Below, piece after piece: positions 1-6,760 of a DNA stretch of 31,275 nt (positions are counted from its first letter, which is position 1; each line of letters opens with the position of its first letter). The DNA lies in the NCBI GenBank assembly GCA_035266225.1, contig DATFNV010000469.1:1-31275 (forward strand), read 5' to 3'. Both the position numbers and the translations under genes were made by a program. The DNA comes from DATFNV01 sp035266225 (GTDB taxonomy: Bacteria; Planctomycetota; Planctomycetia; Gemmatales; Gemmataceae). The notes below the pieces were generated by a model that did not search any database, was not told where the DNA came from, and worked only from the letters and a program-made list of their open reading frames with translations.

Positions 1-26
1 CTGGTTCAAACGCGGGTCGCGCTCTG

Positions 27-102
27 CCCGTGCCCGTGCCCGTGCCCGTGCCCGTGCCCGGTCTGGAATCGGGCACGGGCACGGGCACGGGCACGGGCAC
101 GG
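27..102. repeat. Inverted hexamer-repeat hairpin
   Basis: Five tandem TGCCCG hexamers (27-60) are followed, after the 9-nt spacer at 61-69, by the exact reverse complement (CGGGCA units, 70-102). This gives a perfect 33-bp stem. Weaker pairing continues outside it, with CGCGGGT near 11-17 against ACCCGCG at 103-109. It lies just downstream of the nucleotidyltransferase stop at 165, so it could end that transcript, but there is no U-run. The plus-strand reading of Val-Pro and Gly-Thr repeats is a by-product of the hexamers, not a gene. Confidence 0.85.
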
Positions 103-164
103 ACCCGCGCCACCTGAAACGGCCCGTTTCTGAACCATGCCGCCGCCTGTCCCTTTGTCGGCGG

Positions 165-1280
165 TCAAGCGGCGCGGGGCGGGTGGATGTCGAAGGGCAG
201 GGCCGCGGCCGGGAACGGCGGCGGCGCGGGCGGGCGCAGCCGGCGGGCCGCGTACCCCCGCGCCCGCAGCAGGAAGGCGATGGCCCGCACGGCGAAGGGA
301 GGCAAGCGGTAGAACGGACCGCTGCCCCCGTTGAACAGCACTTCGATGGGGTTGCGCCGCCAGCGGTCGCGCAGGAACCGCCACGGCCCCAGCGGATGAC
401 GGAGGTAGGCCCGCAGCGGCCGAAAGTCGGTCACGTGCCGCGAGCCCCAGAGCGCCAGGACCGTGTCCGGCAGCCAGCGCGGCAGGCGGTCGGCGCGGTC
501 GGCCACAGCGGAGTTGTCCAGCCGGGCGCCCAGCAGCCGCCGCGCCAACCCCAGGGCACAGAGGACCCAGCGCGACAAGCGCCCATCGCCGCCCAGGCAG
601 TAGTCCCAGTCGAAGTCCGTCGGCAGCGATTCCAGGACCACGGCGACGTCACACAGCCACAATGGCCGCCAGGCCCCGTGACGGAGCAGGTGCAGGCACA
701 GGTGGCGGAGTTGATCTTCCGCGCCCAGGACGCGCACGCCGGTGCCGCCCAGGCGCACAAACCGCGAGCGCCGCACGACTTCGTCCCAGGTGCGGTCTTC
801 CAGGTCGGCCACGCCACCGTGCAGGTCCACGCGGCCGGGGTGTACGGCGGCAGCCGCGAGCATGGCCACCGCGCCGGCCAACTCCTCGGGCCGAACGCAC
901 AAATCGATGTCGCCGCAGGGGCGCAGACCGGGCTCGGGGTAGAGCCGGGCGACCGACCAGCCCTTGACCAGCAGCGGCTCCACGCCGCCGGAGCGCAGCA
1001 GAGGGATCAACCGCACCAGGTCGGCCTCGTGGGTGGCGACGGCGAGGGCGTTGTGGCGGTAGTTGTCGCGGAGCGGGGGGGGCGCCGGGCCTTCGTGCCG
1101 CACGCGCCCCCACGCCAGTCCCCCGGCCCCTGCGGCGAGGAGTAAGGGAGCCTGCGCTGCGAGGGCAGTTCCGGGGAGGGCAAGGGGGGCCGGCGGCCGG
1201 CGCCAGGAGCCGGCCAGGGTCGCCGCGAGTTCGCCGCCCCGCGCGACTTCCGCCGCCATGCTGGCTTCGCTGGTCCTCAT
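165..1280 (-). CDS. Nucleotidyltransferase family protein (NTP_transf_5-like)
   Basis: A 371-residue protein of the uncharacterised nucleotidyltransferase family (PF14907 type). The core is LLVKGW (about 103-108) followed by GDIDLCV (about 123-129), whose D-x-D pair is the expected metal-binding motif. The rest is helical and Arg/Leu-rich, ending in a Pro-rich tail. It is the last gene of a minus-strand set, 40 nt after the PqqD-domain gene. Such proteins recur with PqqD and HprK-like proteins in lasso-peptide-like and other peptide modification clusters, so a role in modifying a peptide or protein is inferred, with substrate unknown. The start is not certain: ATG at 1280 has GAGG only two bases away, and the alternative ATG at 1259 has no better ribosome-binding site. 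Family assignment is fairly secure; function is not. Confidence 0.8.
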   Translation of the reverse strand: MRTSEASMAAEVARGGELAATLAGSWRRPPAPLALPGTALAAQAPLLLAAGAGGLAWGRVRHEGPAPPPLRDNYRHNALAVATHEADLVRLIPLLRSGGVEPLLVKGWSVARLYPEPGLRPCGDIDLCVRPEELAGAVAMLAAAAVHPGRVDLHGGVADLEDRTWDEVVRRSRFVRLGGTGVRVLGAEDQLRHLCLHLLRHGAWRPLWLCDVAVVLESLPTDFDWDYCLGGDGRLSRWVLCALGLARRLLGARLDNSAVADRADRLPRWLPDTVLALWGSRHVTDFRPLRAYLRHPLGPWRFLRDRWRRNPIEVLFNGGSGPFYRLPPFAVRAIAFLLRARGYAARRLRPPAPPPFPAAALPFDIHPPRAA

Positions 1281-1320
1281 CGCCTCGATAGCCCTCGCTC
1301 ACCCGCCCGTCTGTGGTGAG

Positions 1321-1992
1321 TCACTTGCAGACACACTGTTTGGCACCCGCCGCGCCCACGCAATGGGCCCCTTTGGGGCACAGGGTGCCGAATCCCGCAC
1401 ACTGCGCATCGTCTACACAGGCGACGACCTGCGCAACACAGTTGCCGGCCCCGTCGCATTTCGCGCCGGCGGCACACACGGTTGTCGTGGGCGCGAACGC
1501 AACCGGGGTGCAGGGTCCGGTCGGTACGCCGGCCACCAACGATTGGAGGCCGAGCAGACACAGATTGCCGCCGGGGTTACACGAGATGGCCCCCCCGACC
1601 ACGCGAAGCGACACCGCGGCGCTGGCGTGTCGTGTCGTGAGCGACAGGACGAGTGGGACCGCCCCCAGGACGGCGGTCAGCTTCCGCAGCGCGGCGCGGC
1701 GCGAGCGGCGCTCCCCTTCCTCCGGCCGCGGCACCGCCTGTTCCAGTAAGCCGCGGCGCGACAGTTGCTCCAGCGCCAGGCGGACGGCCGCATCGACGTC
1801 CGGCACACCCAACTCCCGCCGCAGGACCGCGGCCAATTCCGCCAGCGTCGTCTGCCCGTCGCAGTGGCAGAACACCAGGGCGGCGCTCCGGTTGAGGCAG
1901 TGGGCCTTGTTTTGCTTCAGGTCGTAGACCAGTGTCTCGCCGGGCAGCTCCCGGACCACCAGGTTCTCGCGCCGGGCAATGGGTAACAGCAT
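1321..1992 (-). CDS. PqqD-domain protein fused to Tat-like segment and secreted Cys-rich domain
   Basis: ATG at 1992 is chosen because an AAGGAGGAGG-type Shine-Dalgarno lies just upstream; a start 10 codons earlier would place that site inside the coding sequence. The product is 223 residues. Residues about 5-85 form a PqqD-like winged helix (peptide-binding/RRE fold), with LVYDLKQNKAHCLN and a C-terminal helix ending LSRRGLLEQ. Next come a basic twin-Arg stretch (SRRAALRKL, about 98-106) and a hydrophobic segment resembling a Tat signal or signal anchor. The last ~85 residues hold 12 cysteines in CDGAGNC and CVDDAQC style spacing, as in extracellular disulfide-rich domains. The layout implies a cytoplasmic PqqD end and an exported Cys-rich end. 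PqqD normally guides a precursor to its modifying enzyme, so the fusion may carry its own substrate. The domain calls are clear; the function is inference. Confidence 0.82.
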   Translation of the reverse strand: MLLPIARRENLVVRELPGETLVYDLKQNKAHCLNRSAALVFCHCDGQTTLAELAAVLRRELGVPDVDAAVRLALEQLSRRGLLEQAVPRPEEGERRSRRAALRKLTAVLGAVPLVLSLTTRHASAAVSLRVVGGAISCNPGGNLCLLGLQSLVAGVPTGPCTPVAFAPTTTVCAAGAKCDGAGNCVAQVVACVDDAQCAGFGTLCPKGAHCVGAAGAKQCVCK

Positions 1993-2046
1993 GGACTCCT
2001 CCTCCTTGGGAGTTCGTAACACAGGGGCGGGCGCGCCGCGCGGCCG

Positions 2047-2799
2047 TCACTCCTTGACGGCGCGGAGCAGGACGTCCGCGGCCTCCTCCGCCTCCCCTCG
2101 CAGCCCCTTGAAGTTCACCGAGCGGGGCACCACCTGCTGCAAGACGGTCACGGCCTCCTCGGGCCGCGACAGGGCGGGGACCGTGTTGTCGAGCAGCTCC
2201 AGCAGCGCCCGCCCCGGCGTCAGGCGCTGCGGCCGCCAGCGGGCCCCCGGTTGGTAGCGCGTGACCACGACGGCGCCGACCGGCAGGGGGCGGGTGCCGG
2301 TCCGACCGCCTAGTTCCTCCGCGGCGCGGCGCCGCGTCGGGCCGTCCGGCTGGCGCAGCCCCAGCTTGCGGGCGTACGGGTGGACGTGTCCGTTGCCGTC
2401 CAGGACCGCGTACTCGTCCGAATAGTAGGTGGCGCCGGCGCGCAGCAGGGCGGCGACCAGCGTGCTCTTGCCGCTGTACGAGCGCCCCGGCAGCAGGATC
2501 GCCTGTCCCTTCCAGCCGACGGCGCCGGCGTGGACGAAGATGCGCTCCCGGCCGTGCTCCGCCACGAACAACTGCACCTCCGACTCCAGGGCGTGGAACA
2601 GTTCGTCGAGGTCCATCGTCCGTGCCGCCTGCCTCAGCCCGGCGTAGAGCAGGTGGTAGTTGCGGACGTTGGGCCGCGGCCCCGCGCCGCCGACCCGCAG
2701 GGAGAACAGCATGTCCACGAACGGCGCCTGCGACGGCTCCCAGCCCGGCGGCAGGCACGCCGTCAACCGCCCCAGCACTTCCGGCTCCGGCTTGTTCAC
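2047..2799 (-). CDS. HprK-like P-loop kinase, 5' end interrupted by TGA
   Basis: This P-loop protein resembles the HPr kinase-like family found beside PqqD proteins. Counting from the GTG at 2799, Walker A is GRSYSGKST (about 105-113), and SDEYAVLD (about 127-134) is the expected acidic motif after a beta-strand. The listed start is only the first conventional start codon after an in-frame TGA at 2877-2875 and has no Shine-Dalgarno. Family-like sequence (FKSYGYCIGIRV) continues upstream of it in the same frame. Fourteen codons above the TGA there is an ATG at 2919 with GGAGG eight bases away. The gene may therefore be 2047-2919 with a nonsense codon, a recent pseudogene, a sequencing error, or translated from a non-standard start. 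It is the first gene of the set leading to the PqqD and nucleotidyltransferase genes (54-nt gap). Confidence 0.72.
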   Translation of the reverse strand: MNKPEPEVLGRLTACLPPGWEPSQAPFVDMLFSLRVGGAGPRPNVRNYHLLYAGLRQAARTMDLDELFHALESEVQLFVAEHGRERIFVHAGAVGWKGQAILLPGRSYSGKSTLVAALLRAGATYYSDEYAVLDGNGHVHPYARKLGLRQPDGPTRRRAAEELGGRTGTRPLPVGAVVVTRYQPGARWRPQRLTPGRALLELLDNTVPALSRPEEAVTVLQQVVPRSVNFKGLRGEAEEAADVLLRAVKE

Positions 2800-2874
2800 G
2801 CGGATGCCGATGCAGTAGCCGTACGACTTGAAGCAGACGCCTCCCGCCCAGCCCAGGCGGTCGATCTTCTGTAT

Positions 2875-2919
2875 TCAGGTCGAGGGGTGCTCGTAGCGCG
2901 GGGTGAGGTCGTCGGACAT
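2875..2919 (-). other. 14-codon open frame directly upstream and in frame with the HprK-like gene
   Basis: ATG at 2919 is preceded by GGAGG at a good spacing. It reads MSDDLTPRYEHPST and then TGA. The same frame continues past the TGA without another stop into the HprK-like protein. It is either the true N-terminus of that protein cut by a nonsense codon or a short leader peptide. The good ribosome-binding site favours real translation of this start. Confidence 0.55.
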
Positions 2920-3199
2920 GGGGCCTGCCTCCTGCAAGCGGGTGTACGGTGGGCGCACTACGATCCGTTTCTCCTGTGCAATGGATATCGGCCGCCGGAC
3001 CGACGGCGCTTGAGCGAAAACCGAGGGGAGCGAAAAACGGGAAAAAGGGTAGCGGTGGCTCACCCCGCACACCCGTTGCCCCCGACAGACCCCGCTGACC
3101 CGGCGTCGCCGGTAGCTGCGAGGAGGCGGGCTGCGGAACCGCCCCTCCCCGGGCGGCGCCGCCAACGCCGAATGGGTTAGACTCCCAGGAGCACCTTGC

Positions 3200-4003
3200 T
3201 TGTCCACACCGGGAAACAGACTCATGGGACCGTTGCTCTGTCTAGTGCTGGCGGCCGGTCCTCTGACCGCCGGGTGCGAGCCGGCCCGGGAGGGACTGTC
3301 CTTCGTTTACCAGCCCGCTTTCAGCGTGGACCACGCCCTGCGCGGGCCGGCGATGGCGTACGTCCCCCAGCCGGGCGACCTCTTCCTCTGCACGGGGAAG
3401 GAGACGTGGTCCAAGCTGGGCCACTGGCTGGCGTGGACGGCGGCGCCCCAGCACACCGGCCTGGTGGTCGCCCGGCCGGACGGGCGGCTTCTGCTGCTGG
3501 AGGCCGGCCCGAACTATCACCTGTACTGCGGCAGCCACGACGTGGTCCCCCAGCTCCAGAGCTACGCCGACCACGAGCGCGTCTGGATCCGGCGGCGGCG
3601 CGTGCCGCTGACCGCGGAGCAATGCGCCGCCCTGACCGCCTTCGCCGAGGCCGTCGAAGGCAAACGCTTTGCCTCGGTCCGCCTGTTTGCGCAGATCACG
3701 CCCTTTTGCACCCGGGGGCCGTTGCGGACGCGCTACCTCGGGGGTCCGCACGGGCTGCGCGACAGCTACTACTGCTCGGAGCTGGTGTTGGAGGCGTGCG
3801 TCGCGGCCGGGTTGCTCGACGCCGTCACGACCCGGCCGTCCGCGACCTACCCGCGCGACCTCTTCTTCGGCCGCTCCAGCAACCCCTGGATCGACAAGCA
3901 CCTCGACATGTCCGAATGGGAGCCGCCGGCCCGCTGGACTTTGTGCCCCGGCACCGAGCCGGCCATCCGCCGCCGCCCGTGGCTGGACCTGGATAGCCGG
4001 TGA
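3200..4003 (+). CDS. Permuted papain-like amidase/peptidase lipoprotein (YiiX/C92 type)
   Basis: A 267-residue NlpC/P60-superfamily cysteine hydrolase of the permuted YiiX/YebB type. The order is His first, Cys later: QHTGLVV with His85 and SYYCSELV with Cys192. QPGDLFLCTG (about 57-66) is the usual start of the fold. The N-terminus is a lipoprotein signal with lipobox LTAGC (Cys26), so the enzyme should be anchored in the membrane outside the cytoplasm. TTG at 3200 is preferred: AGGAG lies nine bases upstream, and this start supplies the basic N-region that the ATG at 3224 would lack. Likely substrates are peptide, amide or lipid-amide bonds; which one cannot be read from the sequence. It diverges from the HprK-like set and converges on the esterase gene. 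Confidence 0.82.
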   Translation: MSTPGNRLMGPLLCLVLAAGPLTAGCEPAREGLSFVYQPAFSVDHALRGPAMAYVPQPGDLFLCTGKETWSKLGHWLAWTAAPQHTGLVVARPDGRLLLLEAGPNYHLYCGSHDVVPQLQSYADHERVWIRRRRVPLTAEQCAALTAFAEAVEGKRFASVRLFAQITPFCTRGPLRTRYLGGPHGLRDSYYCSELVLEACVAAGLLDAVTTRPSATYPRDLFFGRSSNPWIDKHLDMSEWEPPARWTLCPGTEPAIRRRPWLDLDSR

Positions 4004-4007
4004 CATT

Positions 4008-4068
4008 CGTTTAGCCGCCGCCCTCGGGGCGGCGCTCAACGCGCCGCCCCGAGGGCAGCGGCTAAACG
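4008..4068. repeat. GTTTAG-ended palindrome, copy 1
   Basis: Two 28-nt arms (4008-4035 and 4041-4068) pair at 27 of 28 positions around a 5-nt loop. The outer ends read CGTTTAGCCGC and GCGGCTAAACG. It lies between the converging lipoprotein and esterase genes and could serve as a bidirectional terminator. The same ends occur in other intergenic palindromes of this window. Confidence 0.9.
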
Positions 4069-4084
4069 GACACCGCCTCACCAA

Positions 4085-6046
4085 TCATTTGCGCTGGAAC
4101 TTCCCCTCGGCCCCGGCGAGTTTGTAGAGCTGCGCCGTGCGGTCGAACGCCTTGTCCTTCGCGCCCACGAGCGTCAGTTTCACGTCCGGCGCCAGCAGGC
4201 CGAGCGCCTCGGGAATATCGAGGACACGCAGCACGTTGAGGAAGATCGGCCCGTCCCGGTGCGAGGTTGGCGGATCGACGATGACGACTTCCTTGATCGA
4301 CGGCTCGAACAGCGCGGCGTATGCGGCGAGGATGCCAGCCTGACCGCGGCCGATGAGTCGCCATTTCAGCTTCGCCGGTTTGTCAACATCATGGAGAACC
4401 GCAAGGACGTCCCAGAGCCGGCCATTGTCTACCGTAAGGCCCAAGAGCGCGTGCGCTCGCTCGACGTAGTTAGGCGGGGATTTGGTCGTCCATTCTGTGC
4501 CTCTGTCCACGCCGCGCGGATAGAGGAAATACCGCGGCCCCTCCCCAAGGAAGGGCTTGGCTCCTTCCTTTGCGATAGAGCTACTTCGTTCCATCGGATT
4601 GAGTATGACAAGAGGACGCACTTCGTCGTCAGCCAATCTTTTCCCGTGCGAGGTAGTTAAAACCGAGTCAATTGAGGGCTGGGTTTCGTAGAGAACTTGA
4701 TCCGAGCCGTCGCTCGACGTGCCAAACTTGAGGCCCGCCGCAGGGATTCTGTCGGGAAACGTCCGGAACGACTTCTCCCGCAGTTCCTTCATCATCCCCT
4801 TCTTCCACTCCGCGAATTGTCCCTCCTCCGGCAACTTCACCTCCGCCCGCTTCACGAACGTCTCGTCGATCTTGCCATTGAGTGCGTTCTTCGGGAGGTC
4901 CTTCTCCTCCGGGAAGGCGCGCAGCTCCTTCCCCGGCAGCTGCTTGAACGCTTCGTACTTCACCGGAGCCGTGTCATTCTTCAAATGCTTGTTCATCCAC
5001 TGAAAGGCGGCTACACGCAGGTCGGCTCGGTCGTCGTGGCCGCCCTTGCTGATGTACTCGTCCACCAGGTCCGGCTTGTCGTACATCTTGTAGACCTGCC
5101 GCAGCTTGGCGATGACGCGGCGATTGCCGTCCATCGGGAAGATCTTGTCGTCGTCCGAATTGGCGAACAGCATTGGCCGCGGCGCGATCAGGGCGGCGAT
5201 GGTCGTCCAGTCCCATTGGTAGGTGTTCACCAGGAACATGCAGTCGCAGTGGCCGTTGATGACCTTGTTGGTGACGTAACTCTCCAGATCGCTCATGCCG
5301 CTGACCGGCACCGCCACCTTGACGCGCTCGTCGGCGGCCGCGATCCACACCGTCGAGGCGCCGCCGCCGCTGATGCCGGTGACGCCGATGCGGTCCTTAT
5401 CCACGTCGTCGCGGCTGCACAGGTAGTCGATGCCGCGGATGCCGTTCCAGCACTCGACGCCGGCCGGCGTGTAGCCCAGCGCCTGCCACCACCAACGGCC
5501 CTCGCGGTAGGTGCCGTGATGGATGCCGGGGATTTCGCCGAGTTGCAGGGTGTCCACGATCAGGCAGACGTAGCCGTTGTTGGCGAACCACAGGCCGTGA
5601 TCCTGGAAGGCGGTCTTGTTGCCGTCGCGGCCCTTGCCGGAGTGGCCGCAGACGTAGAGGATCGCCGGCAGCTTGCCCTTGGCGTTCTTCGGTCGGTACA
5701 GGTTCGCGGTAACGTACAGGCCGGGGCGGCTCTGGTAGTGCAGCTTCTCGATGACGGCGCCCTCGTGCTCCAGGGTAGCGGTCACGGTGGCGTGGAGCGG
5801 CGTCTTCTCCGGCAGCGGCCACAGGCCGAGCATGTCGAGGTACTCGCGGCGCAGGCGCGGCAGCTTCTTCTCCCAGTCGTCGCGCGTCTTGGCGCCGTCG
5901 AGGAAGCGGCCGCTGACCTCCTTCGTCAGGTTGGCGAGGTACTTGTCGATCATCTCGTCGCCGCGCTTGGTGTCGGGCTTGTCGTCGGCGGCGCCCGCCG
6001 GCACTGCGACAAGAAGAACAAAAAGGAGTGGGGTCACGCGCGTCAT
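4085..6046 (-). CDS. Secreted acetyl-xylan-esterase-like alpha/beta hydrolase with degenerate second lobe
   Basis: A 653-residue exported protein with a signal peptide at residues 1-20 (ending PAGAA). The first half is an alpha/beta hydrolase of the acetyl xylan esterase/dienelactone hydrolase kind. It has nucleophile elbow GISGG (Ser226), an Asp in NSDDD (298-300) and His337 in KGGHDD. An oxyanion-side CGHSGKGRDG segment lies near 133. The second half (from about 430) looks like another hydrolase lobe in which the elbow is GRGQAG (566-571), so the nucleophile is replaced by Gln and the lobe should be inactive. Large secreted esterases like this are frequent in planctomycetes and probably deacetylate plant or algal polysaccharide; the substrate is inferred. 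It is a single gene with a palindrome at each end. The fold and active site are secure. Confidence 0.85.
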   Translation of the reverse strand: MTRVTPLLFVLLVAVPAGAADDKPDTKRGDEMIDKYLANLTKEVSGRFLDGAKTRDDWEKKLPRLRREYLDMLGLWPLPEKTPLHATVTATLEHEGAVIEKLHYQSRPGLYVTANLYRPKNAKGKLPAILYVCGHSGKGRDGNKTAFQDHGLWFANNGYVCLIVDTLQLGEIPGIHHGTYREGRWWWQALGYTPAGVECWNGIRGIDYLCSRDDVDKDRIGVTGISGGGASTVWIAAADERVKVAVPVSGMSDLESYVTNKVINGHCDCMFLVNTYQWDWTTIAALIAPRPMLFANSDDDKIFPMDGNRRVIAKLRQVYKMYDKPDLVDEYISKGGHDDRADLRVAAFQWMNKHLKNDTAPVKYEAFKQLPGKELRAFPEEKDLPKNALNGKIDETFVKRAEVKLPEEGQFAEWKKGMMKELREKSFRTFPDRIPAAGLKFGTSSDGSDQVLYETQPSIDSVLTTSHGKRLADDEVRPLVILNPMERSSSIAKEGAKPFLGEGPRYFLYPRGVDRGTEWTTKSPPNYVERAHALLGLTVDNGRLWDVLAVLHDVDKPAKLKWRLIGRGQAGILAAYAALFEPSIKEVVIVDPPTSHRDGPIFLNVLRVLDIPEALGLLAPDVKLTLVGAKDKAFDRTAQLYKLAGAEGKFQRK

Positions 6047-6116
6047 GGGAGGCCCTCAGGGGGTTGCGTCGTATCACCTTCGCTAGGATAAGGGGGAGGA
6101 AGGGGCGACGCAAATA

Positions 6117-6166
6117 GTTTAGCGGCGGGTCGCAGACCCGCGCGGGTCTACGACCCGCCGCTAAAC
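6117..6166. repeat. GTTTAG-ended palindrome, copy 2
   Basis: A 50-nt near-perfect palindrome (24 of 25 pairs, almost no loop) starting GTTTAGCGGCGGGTCGC and ending in the complement, CTAAAC. It lies between the divergent esterase and membrane-protein genes. Its right end is followed at once by GGGAG (6167-6171), the likely ribosome-binding site for the ATG at 6179. Confidence 0.9.
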
Positions 6167-6178
6167 GGGAGTGCCGAC

Positions 6179-6757
6179 ATGGACGACCGCGTGCGAATCT
6201 TCCTGTGCGCCCTGGCCGGGGCGGGGCTGTTTGGCCTGCTTGGCCTGGTGTTTGGCGCCACGGCGGGGGCGGCCCTGCGCGCGAGTGGGCGCGCGGCCGG
6301 CGGCGTGTTTGGCCTGGCGGCGGCGCGGGCGCTGGTGAGGGTGCGCGGGCGGGGGTTGTCCGAGGTGGCGACCGGGCTGGTCGTCGGCGGCGTGGACGGG
6401 GTGACGTTCCTCGGGGCCGCGGGGACGGCGTTCGGTGTGGTCTACGGTTACGCCGGCGCGGCGCAGCGCGAAGTGCTGCTGAACCTGGCGATGGGGGTCG
6501 GTCTGCTGGCCCTCGGCGCCGCCCTCTTCTCGGCGCTGGCGTCGGGGCTGATCCGCGCCGGCGTCTGGGGTATCGGGGCCGTGTTCGTTGCCACCCTGGG
6601 TGGGGCCGGCCTCGGCGCCCAACTCGCCGGCTTCTCGGGCGTGCTCTACGGCGCCCTGCTGGGTCTCGGCCTTGGAGCCCTGGCCGGGGTCGTGCGCAGC
6701 AGCCTCCGGCCGCCCCCTCCCCCTCCCGAGGAGGAGGGGCCCGACGCCCCGGGCTGA
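6179..6757 (+). CDS. Gly/Ala-rich polytopic membrane protein, unknown function
   Basis: A 192-residue protein made almost entirely of Gly/Ala/Leu/Val membrane segments. About five can be seen, near residues 5-33, 62-90, 98-123, 128-145 and 150-172, with repeated small-residue GxxxG spacing. The short cytoplasmic-looking tail is PPPPPPEEEGPDAPG. No enzymatic motif or known family was recognised. The ATG at 6179 has GGGAG seven bases upstream, directly against the end of a palindrome. Its stop lies three bases from the convergent PLP-enzyme gene. The low-complexity glycine-rich content makes homology calls unreliable. Confidence 0.7.
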   Translation: MDDRVRIFLCALAGAGLFGLLGLVFGATAGAALRASGRAAGGVFGLAAARALVRVRGRGLSEVATGLVVGGVDGVTFLGAAGTAFGVVYGYAGAAQREVLLNLAMGVGLLALGAALFSALASGLIRAGVWGIGAVFVATLGGAGLGAQLAGFSGVLYGALLGLGLGALAGVVRSSLRPPPPPPEEEGPDAPG

Positions 6758-6760
6758 GGG

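Noticed and set aside
30..1145. Long open frame on the plus strand opposite the nucleotidyltransferase gene, starting in the hexamer repeat
   Set aside because: It is a shadow of the minus-strand gene in G+C-rich DNA; low-complexity composition, no ribosome-binding site and no recognisable domain.
2830..2877. Selenocysteine insertion at the TGA of the HprK-like gene
   Set aside because: The downstream stem is short, with no convincing bacterial SECIS loop, and the residue would lie outside any redox motif.
1577..3070. Long minus-strand frame across the PqqD and HprK-like genes
   Set aside because: Its translation is Arg/Gly/Ala-rich filler; the two recognised proteins lie in other frames of the same strand.
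3119..3149. GC-rich stem (GGAGGCGG with CCGCCCCTCC) upstream of the lipoprotein gene
   Set aside because: Imperfect and within ordinary G+C-rich sequence; no U-run and no GTTTAG ends, so no function can be supported.
4696..6091. Plus-strand frame opposite the esterase gene
   Set aside because: Val/Arg/His-rich antisense translation without any family signature; the esterase active site is intact on the other strand.
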